This document shows positions 1 to 9,812 of a stretch of 64,000 nucleotides of DNA, in pieces. This DNA is from Rhizobium sp. FKY42 (GTDB taxonomy: Bacteria; Pseudomonadota; Alphaproteobacteria; Rhizobiales; Rhizobiaceae). Position 1 is the stretch's first letter. Every line of letters begins with the position of its first letter. The translations under genes were made by a program, and so were the position numbers. Where the stretch lies: positions 930,001-994,000 of the forward strand of contig NZ_STGA01000029.1 of assembly GCF_005222835.1 (NCBI RefSeq). Direction: 5' to 3'. The notes below the pieces were generated by a model. The model was not told where the DNA came from. It did no database searches and worked only from the letters and a program-made list of their open reading frames with translations.

Positions 1-504
1 GGCAACATGGTGTTTGCTGAAAAGGCCAAGAAGACCGTGATCGATCCGGAATCCAATATCGAGCGCGTTCTGGACCTCGGCTTCGTCGGCGAAGTGGTGG
101 AAGTGGATCGTACGCTGCTCGACCTTCTGGCGAAGTCGGAAATGATCCCTGTCATCGCACCTGTTGCTCCGGGCCGTGATGGCGCTACCTACAACATCAA
201 CGCCGATACGTTTGCCGGGGCGATTGCTGGCGCACTCCGCGCCGACCGTCTGCTGTTTTTGACCGATGTACCAGGCGTGCTCGACAAAGATAAGAACCTG
301 ATCAAGGAGCTTTCTGTTGCGCAGGCGCAGGCGCTGATCAAGGACGGTACAATTTCCGGCGGCATGATTCCGAAAGTCGAGACCTGCATCGACGCCATCA
401 AGGCAGGCGTTCAGGGCGTCGTCATCCTCAACGGCAAGACGTCGCATTCGGTTCTTCTGGAAATCTACACCGAAGGTGGCGCAGGAACGCTCATCGTTCC
501 TTGA
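1..504 (+). CDS. argB: Acetylglutamate kinase, 5'-truncated by window edge
   Basis: Cytoplasmic enzyme of arginine synthesis that phosphorylates N-acetylglutamate with ATP. The window opens inside the gene: 167 codons are readable in frame from the first base, so roughly the N-terminal 130 residues of a normally ~295-residue protein, including the glycine-rich ATP loop, are missing. The substrate-binding stretch [19 protein letters not shown], then LTDVPGVLD and [10 protein letters not shown], are diagnostic of the amino-acid kinase fold of ArgB. The stop codon lies six bases from the 3' end of the convergent transporter gene, with no terminator hairpin between them. Confidence 0.96.
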   Translation, partial: GNMVFAEKAKKTVIDPESNIERVLDLGFVGEVVEVDRTLLDLLAKSEMIPVIAPVAPGRDGATYNINADTFAGAIAGALRADRLLFLTDVPGVLDKDKNLIKELSVAQAQALIKDGTISGGMIPKVETCIDAIKAGVQGVVILNGKTSHSVLLEIYTEGGAGTLIVP

Positions 505-510
505 TATCGC

Positions 511-1413
511 TCAAACGAAAATGAGACCGAGGATGCCTGTCAGAATGAGCAGGCATCCCAAGACTTCCAGCCGGTTGATACGCTCCTTGAACAGGAAGAC
601 CGAGGCTGCGAATGTAAAAACGAGTTCGATCTGGCCTAGCGCCCTGACATAGGCCACCTGCTGCAGCGTCATGGCCGTAAACCATCCCGCAGACCCCAGG
701 ACGCCTGCCAGCCCAACCAGCGCTGACGATCGCCAGGACCGGATGACCTTGCCGATTTCGGCACGGTCGGTAAACACCATCCAGACCAGCATATAGAGCG
801 TCTGGAACCCGGTGACGAAGGCCAGCGTGAAGGCTGCCTGCACTACGGCATTGGGTCCGTCCAGGGACAGAGACGCGCTCCGATAGGCGACGGCCGAGAT
901 TCCGAAGACACCGCCCGACGCAATGCCGATGAGGGCTGTGCGGCTGAAAAGCGCGGCCAATAGACTGCGCGCGTTGAGTGGCGTGCGGGCAACCGAGATC
1001 AGCATGACACCGATAACGCCGATGATGATGGCAACGACGGTTCCCGGCTGGAGCCTTTCGCCGAGAAGGACCAGACCGAACAGCGCGGCCTGCACGGGCT
1101 CTGTTTTCGAGTAGGCAGTTCCAACCGCGAAGTTTCGCAAGGAAAACAGATAGACCAGCATGATCGTCGCGTAGATCTGCGCCAGTCCACCGAAAATTGC
1201 CCAGCCAACGAAGGGCCAGTTCATCTGCGGCAGGTGATAGCCTCCAACAAAATGGAGGGCCGCGACGTAAAGAACGGCAACCGGAAAACCGTAGCCGAAG
1301 CGCACGAAACTGGCGCCCCGGGTGCCGAGGCTAGAACGCAGATGACGCTGCAGGGCAGAGCGCAGATTCTGCAGAAATGCAGCCGCAATCGTGATGGGGA
1401 TCCAGAGTTCCAT
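511..1413 (-). CDS. EamA/DMT-superfamily membrane transporter
   Basis: Inner-membrane permease of the drug/metabolite transporter superfamily; the substrate cannot be read from sequence. The 300-residue protein is almost entirely hydrophobic, with about ten predicted membrane segments in two EamA halves; FAVGTAYSKTEPVQAALFG in the first half and GQIELVFTFAASVFLFKE in the second are the typical pre-loop motifs. I chose the ATG (MELWIPITI) over a GTG two codons upstream. It is convergent with argB and divergent from the nucleotidase gene, with about 100 bp of intergenic DNA on that side. No clear Shine-Dalgarno sequence precedes either start. Confidence 0.88.
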   Translation of the reverse strand: MELWIPITIAAAFLQNLRSALQRHLRSSLGTRGASFVRFGYGFPVAVLYVAALHFVGGYHLPQMNWPFVGWAIFGGLAQIYATIMLVYLFSLRNFAVGTAYSKTEPVQAALFGLVLLGERLQPGTVVAIIIGVIGVMLISVARTPLNARSLLAALFSRTALIGIASGGVFGISAVAYRSASLSLDGPNAVVQAAFTLAFVTGFQTLYMLVWMVFTDRAEIGKVIRSWRSSALVGLAGVLGSAGWFTAMTLQQVAYVRALGQIELVFTFAASVFLFKERINRLEVLGCLLILTGILGLIFV

Positions 1414-1512
1414 GATCACGCGCTAACACGCGTTCGTGCACCCGCCAAGTCCTCATGCAACAGCAAGCGTTCGCCTCTTTCAATTCTCCTCGGCTCAAGG
1501 CATAAAGCGCGC

Positions 1513-2223
1513 ATGGCCAAGATGACGAACACACCTGACCCCGCCGATTTCTCGCATGTCCGCGACTGGGTCTTCGACCTCGACAACACGCTCTATCCGC
1601 ATCACCTCAATCTGTTTGAACAGATCGATCGCAATATGACCGAGTTCGTCGCGACCCTTCTGCAGCTAGAGCCGGACGAAGCACGCAAGCTTCAGAAGCA
1701 GTATTACCACGAGCATGGCACCACGCTGCGCGGCTTGATGATCCATCATAAGATCGATCCAAATGCCTTTCTGGAAAAGGCCCACGCCATCGATTACTCG
1801 GCGCTTCTGCCGCATCCGGAACTTGGCGAGGCAATCAAGGCACTCTCAGGCCGTAAGTTCATCTTCACCAATGGCACCGTATCGCATGCGGAGGCCGCGG
1901 CCCGGGCGCTCGGGATCCTTGATCATTTCGACGATATTTTCGACATTGTCGCTGCCGATTACGTTCCAAAACCTGCTGGCGAAACCTATGACAAGTTTAC
2001 CCAGCTGAAACGGATCGACACGGCTCATGCGGCCATGTTCGAGGATCTGCCGCGCAACCTGATCGCGCCGCGGGCGCTCGGCATGAAAACGGTTCTGCTC
2101 GCACCCAGGAATCTGGGAGAATTTGTCATCGAGCGCTGGGAAGAAGTGCGCGAAGACGACGAGAGCATCGACTATGTCACCGATGATCTTGCGACATTCC
2201 TGCAAACGCTGAACCGCGGTTGA
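1513..2223 (+). CDS. HAD-family pyrimidine 5'-nucleotidase
   Basis: Cytoplasmic haloacid-dehalogenase-type phosphatase, close to the SDT1/pyrimidine 5'-nucleotidase group that dephosphorylates UMP/CMP-like substrates. Motif I is DLDNTLYP with the nucleophile and acid aspartates, motif II is the FTNGT stretch, the motif III lysine is in PKPAGETYDK, and motif IV is FEDLPRNL. The small helical cap lies between motifs I and II. The reading frame is open further upstream, but that part overlaps the divergent transporter gene and is not protein-like. I therefore start at MAKMTNTPDP (236 residues); a second ATG three codons later is also possible. Confidence 0.88.
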   Translation: MAKMTNTPDPADFSHVRDWVFDLDNTLYPHHLNLFEQIDRNMTEFVATLLQLEPDEARKLQKQYYHEHGTTLRGLMIHHKIDPNAFLEKAHAIDYSALLPHPELGEAIKALSGRKFIFTNGTVSHAEAAARALGILDHFDDIFDIVAADYVPKPAGETYDKFTQLKRIDTAHAAMFEDLPRNLIAPRALGMKTVLLAPRNLGEFVIERWEEVREDDESIDYVTDDLATFLQTLNRG

Positions 2224-2346
2224 GCTCATCTCGCCACAACCGAGATTACCAAAGTTTCATTCAGCCTTACGGTTCTTTAAGTGGTGTCGGAACGGCTCTG
2301 CTCCTACCTTCATTGTCATAAGACAAAGGGAAAGGAAGCAACCCAC

Positions 2347-3015
2347 ATGACACTCAAGAGAGTTGCACTCGCCGCACTTGGCGCAACATTTCTGGTGGGC
2401 GCTCTTGTGCCTGCAAGCTTCGCCGCGCCCGGTCGTCCAGACAGAGAGGGGCATGGCCCCCGTGGCGGGATGATGCAGGAATTGGTGTTCGTGCGGCTGT
2501 TGAAGGACGCCGACACGAACAAGGACGGCAAGGTTACCAAGGAAGAAGTTGCCGCCTGGGAAACCAAGCTGTTCGATGCCGTTGACGCCAACAAGGATGG
2601 CAATCTGACACCCGGCGAAATGCGTCAATATCAGAAGGCGCGCATGGAAGAATTCCGGGAGCAACGCAAGGCAGAACGTGCAGCGAATGGCCAGACAAAG
2701 CCGGACGAGCAGGCGAAAGGTCCCGATGCCCCTCCACCGGGCCCTGACGGCAAGCCCGGCCACGGCCCTCGGCATGGCGGCGCTCATGAAATGGCAGATG
2801 GCGAGCGCGGCCATGGCCGCGACGGCTGGGGTGGTCATGGCAAGCCCCATGGCATGATGCCGGGCGCTGCGTTGATCCGCTTTGTTGATGCGGATGAGAA
2901 TGGTCAGGTCAGCAAGGACGAAGCTGCCAATGCCGTAACGAAGCTGTTTGAGCGCATGGACCGCAACAAGGATGGCGTGATTTCGATCGACGACATCCCA
3001 AGCCAGCCGCTTTAA
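2347..3015 (+). CDS. Secreted EF-hand calcium-binding protein
   Basis: A 222-residue exported protein with a signal peptide (MTLKRVALAALGATFLVGAL, cleavage likely after ASFA). Four EF-hand loops are visible as two pairs: DADTNKDGKVTKEE and DANKDGNLTPGE near residues 55-100, and DADENGQVSKDE and DRNKDGVISIDD near 180-215. The pairs are separated by a linker rich in Pro, Gly, His and Asp (PPGPDGKPGHGPRHGG). Such proteins probably bind calcium in the periplasm, but no specific role is established. The start is supported by an AAAGGAAG ribosome-binding site; an upstream in-frame GTG would bury the signal peptide. A terminator follows directly. Confidence 0.85.
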   Translation: MTLKRVALAALGATFLVGALVPASFAAPGRPDREGHGPRGGMMQELVFVRLLKDADTNKDGKVTKEEVAAWETKLFDAVDANKDGNLTPGEMRQYQKARMEEFREQRKAERAANGQTKPDEQAKGPDAPPPGPDGKPGHGPRHGGAHEMADGERGHGRDGWGGHGKPHGMMPGAALIRFVDADENGQVSKDEAANAVTKLFERMDRNKDGVISIDDIPSQPL

Positions 3016-3059
3016 CCGCAACCGGTAGCGCAGCGCGCTTTCCAGCCGCTGCATTGCGA

Positions 3060-3091
3060 GGTCCGCTCCTGCCGCCGGGAGCGGACCTTTT
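3060..3091 (+). terminator. Intrinsic terminator after EF-hand gene
   Basis: A perfect 10-bp stem (GGTCCGCTCC/GGAGCGGACC) with an 8-nt loop is followed by TTTT. It lies 44 bases after the EF-hand stop codon and also just beyond the stop of the convergent LOG-family gene. It has no T-run in that second direction. Confidence 0.85.
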
Positions 3092-3097
3092 CCGCCT

Positions 3098-3976
3098 CTA
3101 CTCTTTGTTGCCGTTCAAGTCGTAGAAGTCGGCGATGATTTTCCACGCCTGATCCGCGGTCTCCACGAAATTGATGAGATCCATATCGTCCGGAGCGATA
3201 GTGCCGAAATTGGCAAGCGCTTCGAAATCGATGATGCGGTTCCAGAATTCCGGAGCAAACAGGATCAACGGAACGCGTTCCATGCGGCGTGTCTGGATCA
3301 GCGTCAGCGCCTCGAACAGCTCATCAAGAGTCCCGAAACCACCCGGAAACACCACGACGGCACGTGCACGCATCAGAAAGTGCATCTTGCGAATGGCAAA
3401 ATAGTGGAAGTTGAAGCTGAGCTCCGGCGTTACATACTGGTTCGGCGCCTGTTCATGCGGCAGAAGAATGTTCAAACCGATGGTGGGTGCACCAGCTTCC
3501 GCCGCCCCCTTGTTACCCGCTTCCATGACGCCCGGACCGCCACCGGTGACCACAACAAATTCCTGATGATTTGAGAGTGCCGAATGGTGCGCGCAGAGTG
3601 CCGCGAACTTCTCAGCCTCCTCATAGAAAACAGAAGCTTTCTTAAGATTCTCCCGCTGAACATCGTTCTTGGCAGCCCAGGGTTCCGCGCCGGGGGCGGG
3701 AATGCGGGCACCGCCGAACAGCACGACCGTGGACTTGATGCCCATTTCGCTCAGCATCATTTCGGGCTTGAGGAGTTCGAGCTGCAGCCGGACGGGGCGC
3801 AGCTCCGGACGGCAGAGGAAATCCTCATCCACATAGGCAAGGCGATAGGATGGCGATTCAGACTGCGGCGTCTTGGGAACCTGACGGGCGCGCAGCTTGT
3901 CGACGGAACTCGCCTTCAACGGATCCCATACGCCGTCCTTGCGCCGCATCTTCTTCTCATCGCCTGCTTTCGCCAT
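3098..3976 (-). CDS. LOG-family (TIGR00730-type) Rossmann-fold protein
   Basis: Member of the LONELY GUY/lysine-decarboxylase-like family; characterised relatives release cytokinin-type bases from nucleoside 5'-monophosphates or cleave other purine ribotides. The family signature PGGFGTLDELFEAL is intact and preceded by the nucleotide-binding GGGPGVMEAGNKGA. At 292 residues this is the long form with about 110 extra N-terminal residues. I start at MAKAGDEKK because the 16 codons upstream are not family-like. The gene is divergent from dapD. Whether the protein makes a cytokinin or only handles nucleotides cannot be decided here. Confidence 0.85.
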   Translation of the reverse strand: MAKAGDEKKMRRKDGVWDPLKASSVDKLRARQVPKTPQSESPSYRLAYVDEDFLCRPELRPVRLQLELLKPEMMLSEMGIKSTVVLFGGARIPAPGAEPWAAKNDVQRENLKKASVFYEEAEKFAALCAHHSALSNHQEFVVVTGGGPGVMEAGNKGAAEAGAPTIGLNILLPHEQAPNQYVTPELSFNFHYFAIRKMHFLMRARAVVVFPGGFGTLDELFEALTLIQTRRMERVPLILFAPEFWNRIIDFEALANFGTIAPDDMDLINFVETADQAWKIIADFYDLNGNKE

Positions 3977-4125
3977 TGCGCACAATCCCCTGAGATACGA
4001 ATCACGGAGGCCGCCAATTCGCATTGACGCCCGGATGGCGCTCGCTTAGAGCAAAAGGCACAAATTTGCCAGTCGGCAAGAGAGCCTACCCCATCACGTT
4101 ACGAGCGACAGCCGCAGGATTTCCG

Positions 4126-4995
4126 ATGACCAGCACAGCAAGCCAGGACTACGCCTCCCTTGAAGCCCTGATCGAAAAGGCTTTCGATGAACGCGACAGC
4201 GTTTCGATCAACACACGCGGCGAAGTACGCGAGAGCGTGGAAGAAGCGCTGAACCTGCTCGATAGCGGCAAGCTGCGCGTTGCGACCCGCGGCGAAGACG
4301 GCAACTGGACTGTTCACCAGTGGCTGAAGAAGGCCGTGCTTCTGTCGTTCCGCCTCAACGACATGGAAGTCGTGAAGGGTGGTCCCGGCGCTTCCACCTG
4401 GTGGGACAAGGTTCCTTCCAAGTTTGAAAACTGGGGTGAAACGGAGTTCCGTTCAGCTGGCTTCCGCGCGGTGCCAAATGCTGTTGTTCGCCGCTCCGCC
4501 TATATCGCGCCAAGCGTCGTTCTGATGCCCTCCTTCGTCAACCTCGGCGCCTATGTCGGGGAAGGCACCATGGTCGATACATGGGCCACCGTCGGCTCCT
4601 GCGCCCAGATCGGCAAGCACGTCCATCTCTCCGGCGGCGTCGGCATTGGCGGCGTTCTGGAGCCGATGCAGGCAGGCCCGACCATCATTGAAGATAACTG
4701 CTTCATCGGCGCGCGTTCCGAAGTCGTGGAAGGCTGCATTATCCGTGAAGGCTCCGTGCTCGGCATGGGGGTCTATATCGGCAAGTCTACCAAGATCGTG
4801 GATCGGGCGACCGGCGAAGTCATGTATGGCGAAGTTCCGCCCTACTCGGTTGTGGTTGCGGGCTCCATGCCTTCCGGCAACGCCACCATGGCCAATGGCC
4901 AGCCAGCGCCGCACCTTTACTGCGCTGTGATCGTCAAGCGCGTCGATGAGAAGACCCGCTCCAAGACGGGCATCAACGAGCTGCTGCGCGACTAA
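4126..4995 (+). CDS. dapD: Tetrahydrodipicolinate N-succinyltransferase
   Basis: Transfers succinyl from succinyl-CoA to tetrahydrodipicolinate in the succinylase branch of diaminopimelate/lysine synthesis, feeding both protein and peptidoglycan. The 289-residue product has the N-terminal helical domain ([17 protein letters not shown]) followed by the left-handed beta-helix of hexapeptide repeats ([47 protein letters not shown]). The start at [15 protein letters not shown] matches the family; the 34 in-frame codons upstream overlap the divergent promoter region. dapE, the desuccinylase two steps later, begins 27 bases downstream, so the two are almost certainly co-transcribed. Confidence 0.97.
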   Translation: MTSTASQDYASLEALIEKAFDERDSVSINTRGEVRESVEEALNLLDSGKLRVATRGEDGNWTVHQWLKKAVLLSFRLNDMEVVKGGPGASTWWDKVPSKFENWGETEFRSAGFRAVPNAVVRRSAYIAPSVVLMPSFVNLGAYVGEGTMVDTWATVGSCAQIGKHVHLSGGVGIGGVLEPMQAGPTIIEDNCFIGARSEVVEGCIIREGSVLGMGVYIGKSTKIVDRATGEVMYGEVPPYSVVVAGSMPSGNATMANGQPAPHLYCAVIVKRVDEKTRSKTGINELLRD

Positions 4996-5022
4996 CCAGA
5001 CGAAGCGAGCATTGCGGCAATC

Positions 5023-6216
5023 ATGTCTGTTACCAATCCGATCGAGAACCTTCAGACACTCATCCGCTGCCCTTCGGTGACGCCGAAGGAAGGTGGTGCG
5101 CTGACTGCGCTTGCAGCAATGCTTGAACCGCTTGGCTTTGCCGTTCATCGTGTCACGGCTACGGAAGCAGGTACGCCGGATATCGAGAACCTCTATGCGC
5201 GGCTGGGAACATCCGGCCCGCATCTTATGTTTGCCGGTCATACGGATGTGGTGCCCGTTGGCGATGAGGCTGCATGGACGCATCCGCCCTTTTCTGCCGA
5301 TATTGCCAATGGCGAGATGTATGGTCGTGGCGCAGTGGATATGAAGGGCGGCATTGCCTGCTTCATCGCAGCCGTTGCTCGCCACATCGAAGCGCATGGT
5401 GCGCCGAAGGGCTCCATCTCGTTCCTGATCACCGGTGATGAGGAAGGCCCTGCCATCAACGGCACCGTGAAGCTGCTGGAATGGGCGGCGGCAAAAGGTG
5501 AGCGCTGGGATGCCTGCCTTGTCGGCGAGCCAACCAATCCGGACCAACTGGGCGACATGATCAAGATCGGCCGTCGTGGTTCGACCTCAGGTTTCGTGAC
5601 CGTGCATGGGGTACAAGGCCATGTTGCCTATCCGCATCTCGCGGATAATCCCATCCGCGCTGTCACGGCCATGACCAAGGCGTTGATGAGCCCACCACTT
5701 GATGCAGGGACTACCGAATTCCCGCCGACCAATCTGGAAGTCACATCCATCGATACCGGCAATACGGCCACGAATGTCATTCCCGCCAAGGCGAGCTTTG
5801 CCTTCAATGTACGCTTCAACGACATATGGACGGCTGACAGCATTCAAGCAGAACTGATCCGGCGGCTGAACGAAGCTGCCAATGATCAGGAACTGCGCGC
5901 AGGCCGTCCCGCCATTCGCTATGACATCACCTGGTCGGAGCGACCAAGCCACGTGTTCCTGACCCGTGACGATGCGTTGATCTCTTCGCTCTCCAAAGCG
6001 ATTGAGGCGAAGACAGGCAGGCACCCTGCCCTTTCCACGACAGGCGGCACATCGGACGCACGGTTCATCAAGGACTACTGCCCGGTGGTGGAGTTCGGTC
6101 TCGTGGGACAGACCATGCACATGGTGGATGAGCGAGTGGCCGTGGCAGATCTGGAAAAGCTGACGGGTATCTACGCTCACTTCATCAAGCAATGGTTCGA
6201 GAATGCCACGGCTTGA
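5023..6216 (+). CDS. dapE: Succinyl-diaminopimelate desuccinylase
   Basis: Zinc-dependent M20 amidohydrolase that removes succinate from N-succinyl-LL-diaminopimelate. The metal ligands and catalytic residues are visible: FAGHTDVVP (His ligand and Asp), GRGAVDMKGG (bridging Asp), TGDEEGPAING (catalytic and ligand glutamates), GEPTNP, and the C-terminal HMVDERV histidine. The dimerisation domain lies roughly between residues 180 and 290. Length (397) is typical for rhizobia. The last 14 bases overlap the start of the next membrane-protein gene, suggesting translational coupling. Confidence 0.97.
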   Translation: MSVTNPIENLQTLIRCPSVTPKEGGALTALAAMLEPLGFAVHRVTATEAGTPDIENLYARLGTSGPHLMFAGHTDVVPVGDEAAWTHPPFSADIANGEMYGRGAVDMKGGIACFIAAVARHIEAHGAPKGSISFLITGDEEGPAINGTVKLLEWAAAKGERWDACLVGEPTNPDQLGDMIKIGRRGSTSGFVTVHGVQGHVAYPHLADNPIRAVTAMTKALMSPPLDAGTTEFPPTNLEVTSIDTGNTATNVIPAKASFAFNVRFNDIWTADSIQAELIRRLNEAANDQELRAGRPAIRYDITWSERPSHVFLTRDDALISSLSKAIEAKTGRHPALSTTGGTSDARFIKDYCPVVEFGLVGQTMHMVDERVAVADLEKLTGIYAHFIKQWFENATA

Positions 6217-6820
6217 AGAGGTCCGCTTCCTTTGGGGAGGACTGTGGCAGGTCGCCCGTGGAGATGCCCGTGGACTGTCTCTCTTCGACATATCCGATGA
6301 GGGTCTGACACGCTCCTTCTGGGCCCTCGCCTACTGCCTGCCTATCCTCCTGCTGAACGCGATCCTGCTTCGCGCCGCCTTTATCGAGGTGATTCCCGAT
6401 CCTGCACGCGGACATATAATCTTTGTGTTTCAGGCCCTGGTACTGCAACTGGCAAGCTGGGCTTTCGTTCTGATTTGCATCATCCTGTTCGGGCTGGCAT
6501 TTGGTTATCGTCCGTTGCTGAGGCCCATGGTGGTCATGGCGAACTGGGGCAGCGTCCCCATCCTTTACGCCATCGCCGGACTTGTTCAGCCGATCCTTCG
6601 TTTGACACGTGGAACGGGTCTCCTGTCCTGGATGCTGAATATGTCATTCTGGATTGTAGCAATCGCAATCCCGCTCTATCTCATCTGGCGTATTCTTCTG
6701 ACGCTTGTGGGCGGCCCGGTGTGGAAGCGTGGCGGTTTCCTGTTTCTCGTTCTGGCTGCGTCGCTCTGGGCTATCCGCACACTTGAAATATCTCTGGGAC
6801 TCAATATTCCCTATCCGTGA
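6203..6820 (+). CDS. Conserved membrane protein, first of a tandem paralogous pair
   Basis: A 205-residue protein of unknown function with about five predicted membrane segments (near residues 38-60, 70-100, 108-130, 140-168 and 175-195) and a short polar N-terminus (MPRLEEVRFLWGGLWQVARG). It shares RSFWALAYCLP and MANWGSVPILYAIAGL with the next gene ([11 protein letters not shown] and [16 protein letters not shown]), so the two arose by duplication. It overlaps dapE by 14 bases and is probably in the dapD-dapE transcript. It might be compared with the Yip1-like superfamily, but I cannot assign it. Confidence 0.75.
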   Translation: MPRLEEVRFLWGGLWQVARGDARGLSLFDISDEGLTRSFWALAYCLPILLLNAILLRAAFIEVIPDPARGHIIFVFQALVLQLASWAFVLICIILFGLAFGYRPLLRPMVVMANWGSVPILYAIAGLVQPILRLTRGTGLLSWMLNMSFWIVAIAIPLYLIWRILLTLVGGPVWKRGGFLFLVLAASLWAIRTLEISLGLNIPYP

Positions 6821-6848
6821 AATCCTGTTCCATCGCGAGGCGTGATTC

Positions 6849-7445
6849 TTGCCCTCTTTCTCCGAAGTGAAGCTTTACGTGCTCGGTCTCTGGCTACTGG
6901 TCAAAGGCGACCGGGCAGGATTCGCCCTTGTTGATTTCACTGATCGCGGGATGATGCGCTCCTTCTGGGCCATCGTCTGGTGCATTCCGGCAATCGGCTT
7001 TTCCTGGATCTGGTGGCGGCTTGCCTTTCTGGAAACCATGCCACCCGGTTTCCGCCTCGGCAGCATATTCTTCTTCCGCATGGCCCTGCTGGAAGCCTCG
7101 AACTGGCTGGTGCCGCTTGTACTGGCCGGTCTGATGGCGCTGACAATGGGGCTTGCCCGACAATTCCCGGCCATCGTCTTTACGGCCAACTGGCTCTCCG
7201 TGCCGTTTTCCTATCTCTACGGATTGCTCAGCATTCTTTTGGTGCTCATGCCCGGACTAACCGGCCTGATCGCACTCATCTGGCTTGGCGCGATCGTCGC
7301 GCTGGTCGTCTGCCTGTCGCGCATCTTTCGCATGATCATCGGTCCGCAAGGATTGACGATTGCGACGCTGACAATGGTGCTGATCGTGCCGTCGCTACTG
7401 CTGTCCGACGTTCTGGAACGCTTTCTCGGCGTCTATCCTGGCTGA
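6849..7445 (+). CDS. Conserved membrane protein, second of a tandem paralogous pair
   Basis: A 198-residue, five-helix membrane protein paralogous to the preceding gene, with similar length, spacing and topology. The similarity starts at the first residues ([20 protein letters not shown] against EVRFLWGGLWQVARGDARGL) and includes a shared ANWxSVPxxY element around residue 115. The probable start is a TTG, since no ATG lies before the conserved N-terminus; the gap to the previous gene is 28 bases. The 3' end overlaps the convergent truA by 13 bases. Function unknown. Confidence 0.72.
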   Translation: MPSFSEVKLYVLGLWLLVKGDRAGFALVDFTDRGMMRSFWAIVWCIPAIGFSWIWWRLAFLETMPPGFRLGSIFFFRMALLEASNWLVPLVLAGLMALTMGLARQFPAIVFTANWLSVPFSYLYGLLSILLVLMPGLTGLIALIWLGAIVALVVCLSRIFRMIIGPQGLTIATLTMVLIVPSLLLSDVLERFLGVYPG

Positions 7446-8191
7446 TCGGGATAATCGACCTGCATGAAGTAAAGACCTTCCGGCGGAGCAACCGGTCCGC
7501 AGGCGGCCCGGTTTCTGGCCTCGAGCGCTTCGCGCACAGCCTGCGGGCTCATCTTGCCCTCACCCGCCAGCTTCAGCGTTCCTGCGAAAGAGCGGATCTG
7601 ATTGTGCAGAAAACTTTGCGCCGAGGCTCGGATCTCGATCAACTCTCCCTGCCGCGTCACATCCAGCCTGTCGAGTGTCCTGATCGGACTTGCCGCCTGA
7701 CAGTGCGCCGAGCGGAAGGTCGTAAAATCATGGTGACCGACGAGCATCTGCGCGGCCGCATGCATGGCTTCGTGATCGAGATCTTTGGAAACCCACCACG
7801 CGCGCTTCGCTTCGATCGCTAAGGGAGCCCGACGGCTGATGATTCTGTAGAGATAGTGGCGGCGTAGCGCAGAGAAACGGGCATCGAAATCATCAGACAC
7901 CTGATCGACATCGATGATCGACACCTTTTCGCTCGCCATCATCAGGTGCGCATTCAGCGCATTGCGCAGTTTGAAGGGCGCCCATTCGCGCGAAAGATCG
8001 ACATGAATGACCTGGCCCAGCGCATGAACGCCGGAATCCGTTCTGCCCGCCCCGCGGATGACAACGGTTTCCGATGTCAGTGACAGAATGGCGGCTTCGA
8101 CTGCAGCCTGAACGGAATGGCCGTTTTCCTGGCGCTGCCAGCCCACATAGGGCGTGCCATCATATTCCACGACCATCTTGTAGCGTGGCAT
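7433..8191 (-). CDS. truA: tRNA pseudouridine(38-40) synthase
   Basis: Isomerises uridines 38-40 in the anticodon stem-loop of many tRNAs. The catalytic aspartate is in [15 protein letters not shown] near residue 56, the usual TruA position, and the conserved [16 protein letters not shown] strand appears as [13 protein letters not shown]. At 252 residues it is full length. The start ATG shares one base with the fmt stop codon (TGATG), so translation of truA is probably coupled to fmt in the def-fmt-truA group; a TTG one codon earlier is less likely. Confidence 0.96.
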   Translation of the reverse strand: MPRYKMVVEYDGTPYVGWQRQENGHSVQAAVEAAILSLTSETVVIRGAGRTDSGVHALGQVIHVDLSREWAPFKLRNALNAHLMMASEKVSIIDVDQVSDDFDARFSALRRHYLYRIISRRAPLAIEAKRAWWVSKDLDHEAMHAAAQMLVGHHDFTTFRSAHCQAASPIRTLDRLDVTRQGELIEIRASAQSFLHNQIRSFAGTLKLAGEGKMSPQAVREALEARNRAACGPVAPPEGLYFMQVDYPDQPG

Positions 8192-9126
8192 CAACCAATC
8201 CTCAAACCGGGCGGCAGCGGCGTGCCACGCAGAAATTCCTGTGCGTCGAGGGGCTTGCCACCGGCTTTTTGCAGTCGCTTCAACCGGACCGCGCCAGAGC
8301 CACAGGCAATTGACAGGTGATCATCCAGAACCTCACCCGGCTGCCCATCGCCCTCTGCCATTTCACTCGACAGAACCTTGATACGTTCCGGCCTACCGCC
8401 CAGTTCAACCTCGAACCATGCGCCGGGAAACGGCGAAAGACCACGGATGTGGTTGTGCACCTCGATTGCGGGGCAGGTGAAATCGATGCGGGTTTCGCTC
8501 TTGTCGATCTTGGAGGCGTAGAGAACGCCATCCTCGGCCTGCATGACCAGCGGCAAATCGCCGTCTTCCAGCTTTGCCATGGCTTCCACCACGGCCTCTG
8601 CGCCCTGCGTCATCAGGATATCGTGCAATTCTCCTGCCGTCATGGTCGCGCCAATTGCAACCTCGCGCGTCAGTGCGACAGGGCCTGTATCCAGCCCCTT
8701 CTCCATTTTCATCACCATCATGCCCGTCTTTGCATCCCCGGCCATGATTGCACGTTGAATCGGCGCTGCACCACGCCAGCGCGGGAGAAGCGACGCGTGG
8801 CCATTATATGCGCCGAGCCGCGTACCTTCGAGGATCTCGACCGGCAACAGAAGCCCGTAGGCGACAACGACAGCCACATCGGCATTCAAGGCCCGGAATG
8901 TCTGCCGATCTTCAGGATCCTTGAAGTTAACCGGGTTGAAGACCGGTATGCCCAGTTCCTCCGCAGCCTGATGTACGGGGGACTTTTGAAGATCCAAGCC
9001 GCGCCGGCCACCCGGACGCGGCGGCTGGCTGTAGACGGCAACGACCTCATGACCCGCCTTGGCCAGAGCCTTCAAGGTCGGCACGGAAAAATCCGGCGTT
9101 CCCATGAAGATGATGCGAAGAGCCAT
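8191..9126 (-). CDS. fmt: Methionyl-tRNA formyltransferase
   Basis: Formylates initiator Met-tRNA with 10-formyltetrahydrofolate. The N-terminal Rossmann domain begins [15 protein letters not shown], and the catalytic region with the Asn-His-Asp set is seen in [20 protein letters not shown] and KGLDTGPV. The C-terminal tRNA-binding barrel covers about residues 205-311. It sits between def, which removes the same formyl group after translation, and truA; 50 bases separate it from def. Confidence 0.97.
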   Translation of the reverse strand: MALRIIFMGTPDFSVPTLKALAKAGHEVVAVYSQPPRPGGRRGLDLQKSPVHQAAEELGIPVFNPVNFKDPEDRQTFRALNADVAVVVAYGLLLPVEILEGTRLGAYNGHASLLPRWRGAAPIQRAIMAGDAKTGMMVMKMEKGLDTGPVALTREVAIGATMTAGELHDILMTQGAEAVVEAMAKLEDGDLPLVMQAEDGVLYASKIDKSETRIDFTCPAIEVHNHIRGLSPFPGAWFEVELGGRPERIKVLSSEMAEGDGQPGEVLDDHLSIACGSGAVRLKRLQKAGGKPLDAQEFLRGTPLPPGLRIG

Positions 9127-9176
9127 TCAGACCTCCATCCTGACCGGTACGTATTGAAGATCAGCGCCGTGCGCGC

Positions 9177-9689
9177 TCAGACCTTGGCTTTGGCAGCCTT
9201 GGTGAATTTCTTGATGACCATTTCGCGCTTCAACCGCGAGATATGATCGATGAAGAGCACACCATTCAGATGGTCGATCTCATGCTGAAGGCACGTCGCC
9301 AGCAGGCCATCGGCCTCAAGCAGGTGCTCCTTGCCGTCCCGACCGACATGCTTGACCGTTACTGCCGCAGGACGCTCGACTTCCGCATAATATTCCGGGA
9401 TCGAAAGGCAACCTTCTTCGTAAACAGAGCGCTCGTCCGAGCTTCTGACAATCTCGGGATTGATGATGACGATCGGCTTTTTCTCCTCATCCTCGCGCGA
9501 GACGTCGACCACGAGAATGCGGCGTGCAATGCCAATCTGAATGCCGGCAAGGCCGATGCCCGGCGCGTCATACATGGTCTCCAGCATGTCATCAGCAAGC
9601 TTGAGAACGTCGGAATCCACCTGCTCGATCGGCTTGGAAACCTGACGCAGAAGAGGATCGGGAAGGATGATAAGCGGCTTGATCGTCAT
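9177..9689 (-). CDS. def: Peptide deformylase
   Basis: Metalloenzyme removing the formyl group from nascent proteins at the ribosome. The three signature motifs are present: [10 protein letters not shown] (motif 1), EEGCLSIP with the metal-binding cysteine (motif 2), and QHEIDHLNG with the two histidine ligands and catalytic glutamate (motif 3). Motif 1 has Gly where the family usually has Ala (GxGLAAxQ), a mild deviation. The C-terminus is basic ([11 protein letters not shown]). First gene of def-fmt-truA, divergent from rmuC across 123 bp that should hold both promoters. Confidence 0.97.
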   Translation of the reverse strand: MTIKPLIILPDPLLRQVSKPIEQVDSDVLKLADDMLETMYDAPGIGLAGIQIGIARRILVVDVSREDEEKKPIVIINPEIVRSSDERSVYEEGCLSIPEYYAEVERPAAVTVKHVGRDGKEHLLEADGLLATCLQHEIDHLNGVLFIDHISRLKREMVIKKFTKAAKAKV

Positions 9690-9812
9690 GCGCCTCCCAT
9701 AGCCGATCTTTTTGCAAGATGGAACATCCCTGCAAGCGTCAAAAGGGGCGCAAATGCAATTTGTTCCTGTTTTGATCTTCCTATCTGGACACGGTTAGGC
9801 TAGCTTCGGGTG

